7,313 bases of DNA, from contig JAEZAW010000176.1 of the NCBI GenBank assembly GCA_023430315.1, forward strand, positions 1-7,313. Direction: 5' to 3'. The DNA comes from Pseudomonadota bacterium (GTDB taxonomy: Bacteria; Pseudomonadota; Alphaproteobacteria; Rhizobiales; Hyphomicrobiaceae). The notes beneath the pieces are model-generated. The model worked only from the letters and a program-made list of their open reading frames with translations, was not told the origin of the DNA and did not search any database. Within the stretch, counting starts at the first letter, position 1; each line of letters begins with the position of its first letter. Both the position numbers and the translations under genes were made by a program. Shown here piece after piece: positions 6,380 to 7,313 of the stretch.

Positions 6380-6622
6380 ACGGGGAGCCGATCACAAACA
6401 GTTCAAGGGCGGTGAAGTGATTCTCACCTTGTCGACGATCCCAGTGCCTGTCCACCGCGTGCGCGCCCGTTTTTCGGCCATTTCGCGCAATGGATGTCCA
6501 CAGCCGCGCGGACTGTGACGGCGCTATCCAGAGCTTTTCCCTCGTCGTGCAGTGCAGCGTCCCGTTGTCGCGACGAGGGTGCACTCCTACCTTCAAAATG
6601 CTGCGGGGAGAGGAGCACTTCC
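6380..6622. promoter_or_regulatory. Divergent intergenic region with a leader hairpin
   Basis: This 243-bp gap separates the minus-strand thioesterase from the plus-strand secreted protein and should hold both promoters, although I see no convincing -35/-10 pair. Its clearest structure is an inverted repeat: CCCTCGTCG at 6539-6547 and CGACGAGGG at 6571-6579, with a 23-nt spacer. Both arms are followed by TGCA. This lies 43 nt before the start codon of the secreted protein and could fold in its mRNA leader. AGGAG at 6611-6615 is that gene's ribosome-binding site. Confidence 0.4.
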
Positions 6623-7033
6623 ATGACTCTAAAATACAAGTCCAACGGTGCCGCGATGGCGTTCGCCGGTGCGCTGGGCCTGCTCGCGTTCGACGTTGCG
6701 CCAGCCTCGGCGCAGTCGCTTGTCGGCTCGTGGGCCGGCGGCGGCACCATCATCTATCCGTCGGGTGAGCAGGAGCGGGCACGCTGCCGCGCGACCTTCC
6801 GGCATTCCGGCGGCGGTGGCGTCGCCATGCACGCCGTCTGCGCAACGGCATCCGTGCGCGTCACCCAGAGTGCGGCGCTCGCGCAACTCACGAGCAGCAC
6901 CTATTCAGGAGAATTCACCAACACGGAGTACGGCATCCAGGGCTCGATCCGCATCAAGATGCACAGCAGCAGCAGGATGAGCGCGTCGCTCAACGGCGGC
7001 GGCGGCAGCGCGCATTTCAGCCTCAATCGTTAA
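6623..7033 (+). CDS. Small secreted conserved hypothetical protein
   Basis: This protein has 136 residues. The ATG at 6623 is chosen because AGGAG lies 7 nt upstream and because it gives a classic Sec signal peptide: basic residues at 4-6, a hydrophobic core at about 11-24 and a cleavage site after ASA (residues 28-30), leaving QSLVGSW as the mature start. The in-frame ATG at 6494 would add 43 residues ahead of the signal peptide and is rejected. The mature protein of about 106 residues is rich in Gly, Ser and Ala and looks all-beta. It contains GSWAGGGTIIYPSGEQERARC, a second cysteine in HAVCATAS, and a C-terminal GGGGSAHFSLNR. The two cysteines may form a periplasmic disulfide. I recall similar short secreted proteins in Bradyrhizobium-like genomes without assigned function, so none is given. 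It is likely monocistronic. Confidence 0.8.
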   Translation: MTLKYKSNGAAMAFAGALGLLAFDVAPASAQSLVGSWAGGGTIIYPSGEQERARCRATFRHSGGGGVAMHAVCATASVRVTQSAALAQLTSSTYSGEFTNTEYGIQGSIRIKMHSSSRMSASLNGGGGSAHFSLNR

Positions 7034-7037
7034 CGGC

Positions 7038-7046
7038 TTATCCACA
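7038..7046 (+). promoter_or_regulatory. Consensus DnaA box
   Basis: TTATCCACA matches the strict DnaA 9-mer consensus at all positions. It starts 5 bp after the stop codon of the secreted protein and about 130 bp upstream of the proposed start of the rcdA-like gene. No second strict box or AT-rich unwinding region is seen nearby, so this is not an origin. A regulatory DnaA site or a chance match are the options. Confidence 0.5.
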
Positions 7047-7067
7047 AGTGCCGCGCGCGAGCCACAT

Positions 7068-7079
7068 ATTGGCGCCAAT
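7068..7079. promoter_or_regulatory. 12-bp perfect palindrome
   Basis: ATTGGCGCCAAT is fully self-complementary and lies in the intergenic region ahead of the rcdA-like gene. Its size and twofold symmetry fit an operator for a small dimeric regulator. It has no loop, so it is better read as a DNA site than as an RNA hairpin. The regulator is unknown. Confidence 0.4.
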
Positions 7080-7176
7080 TACGAGAGAGTTTTGTTAACC
7101 GGCAGCTGCGATGTTCCCAGCGAACAGGGTTGCTGATAGGTTGAAAGCCGTGTCGAGTTCTGTCGTGGTGGGTCCA

Positions 7177-7313
7177 ATGGTGCGTAGCGTCGCTTCGAAT
7201 GCCGGCAACGGCGAAACAGTCTCGTTTGCCGAGCGTTTCACCGCTTCCGATCAGTTCGATCAGATTTTCAAGGATGGCATGGCGCTCGTCGAGCGCACCG
7301 CCGCCTATCTCGA
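7177..7313 (+). CDS. rcdA: DUF1465 / RcdA-like protein, 5' part
   Basis: The window ends inside this gene. The visible product contains SFAERFTASDQFDQIFKDGMALVERTAAYL, which matches the start of the DUF1465 family (xFxERFxxSxxFxxxFxxGMxLVExTAAYLD). In Caulobacter the member RcdA is an adaptor that, with CpdR and PopA, helps ClpXP degrade the cell-cycle regulator CtrA. In Hyphomicrobiales its role is less well defined. The start is uncertain. ATG at 7177 leaves about 14 residues before the conserved block, as is usual. An in-frame ATG at 7111 would add 22 residues, but that stretch uses AGG, AGT, TCT and CCA codons unlike the rest and has no better ribosome-binding site. Neither start has a strong Shine-Dalgarno sequence. 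The domain itself is cut by the window edge, so intactness cannot be judged. Confidence 0.8.
   Translation, partial: MVRSVASNAGNGETVSFAERFTASDQFDQIFKDGMALVERTAAYL

Noticed and set aside
6494..6622. Upstream in-frame ATG extending the secreted protein by 43 residues
   Set aside because: It would bury the signal peptide internally and lacks the strong AGGAG site found before 6623.
6424..6753. A 109-codon minus-strand frame between the thioesterase and the secreted protein
   Set aside because: It runs antisense across the signal peptide of the secreted protein and has no motif. Composition fits a chance open frame in GC-rich DNA.
7029..7110. Possible replication origin
   Set aside because: Only one DnaA box, no AT-rich unwinding region, and none of the usual origin neighbour genes are present.
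7111..7176. Upstream in-frame ATG for the RcdA-like gene
   Set aside because: Codon use in the added 22 codons is unlike the gene body and there is no good ribosome-binding site. It remains possible.
1..7313. Undescribed defence system, mobile element, CRISPR array, tRNA or riboswitch
   Set aside because: All coding regions are accounted for by housekeeping or small conserved genes. I saw no transposase, integrase, regularly spaced repeats, cloverleaf or known riboswitch layout.

Overview
The window looks like an ordinary chromosomal segment from a GC-rich alphaproteobacterium, most likely of the order Hyphomicrobiales (Rhizobiales). This rests on the leuS-lptE gene pair, on a DUF1465/RcdA-type gene entering at the right edge, on a small secreted glycine/serine-rich protein of a type I recall from Bradyrhizobium-like genomes, and on strong GC bias at third codon positions. 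I cannot name the genus. I found no phage, insertion sequence, CRISPR array, tRNA, rRNA or defence island, and no convincing undescribed system.

Left part (1-3364). The first ~35 bases are almost pure G and look like a contig edge or sequencing artefact. A REP-like palindromic repeat follows at 71-118. Then come two overlapping minus-strand genes: leuS (leucyl-tRNA synthetase), and downstream of it lptE (LPS-assembly lipoprotein). The holA gene that usually follows lptE in alphaproteobacteria is not seen before the window edge.

Middle (3365-5540). A 93-bp divergent intergenic region separates leuS from yggS, a pyridoxal-phosphate-binding homeostasis protein on the plus strand. After a 141-bp gap holding a perfect inverted repeat comes a plus-strand gene for a saccharopine-dehydrogenase-like enzyme. 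It matches carboxynorspermidine/carboxyspermidine dehydrogenase, the reductive condensation step of the alternative spermidine pathway. Its partner decarboxylase (nspC) is not in the window. A strong hairpin terminator follows and serves both converging genes.

Right part (5541-7313). Two minus-strand genes follow: a 99-aa zinc-ribbon protein of unknown function, and a PaaI-type hotdog thioesterase. Then come a plus-strand small secreted protein with a clear signal peptide, and a short intergenic region holding a consensus DnaA box and a 12-bp perfect palindrome. The window ends in the 5' part of a DUF1465 gene (RcdA-like, linked in Caulobacter to cell-cycle-controlled CtrA proteolysis).

The genes are mostly independent housekeeping units. 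Only leuS-lptE is a clear operon. The most worthwhile second looks are the DnaA box and palindrome ahead of the rcdA-like gene, the orphan polyamine dehydrogenase, the Tat-like motif in the LptE signal peptide, and the REP-like element at the left edge.
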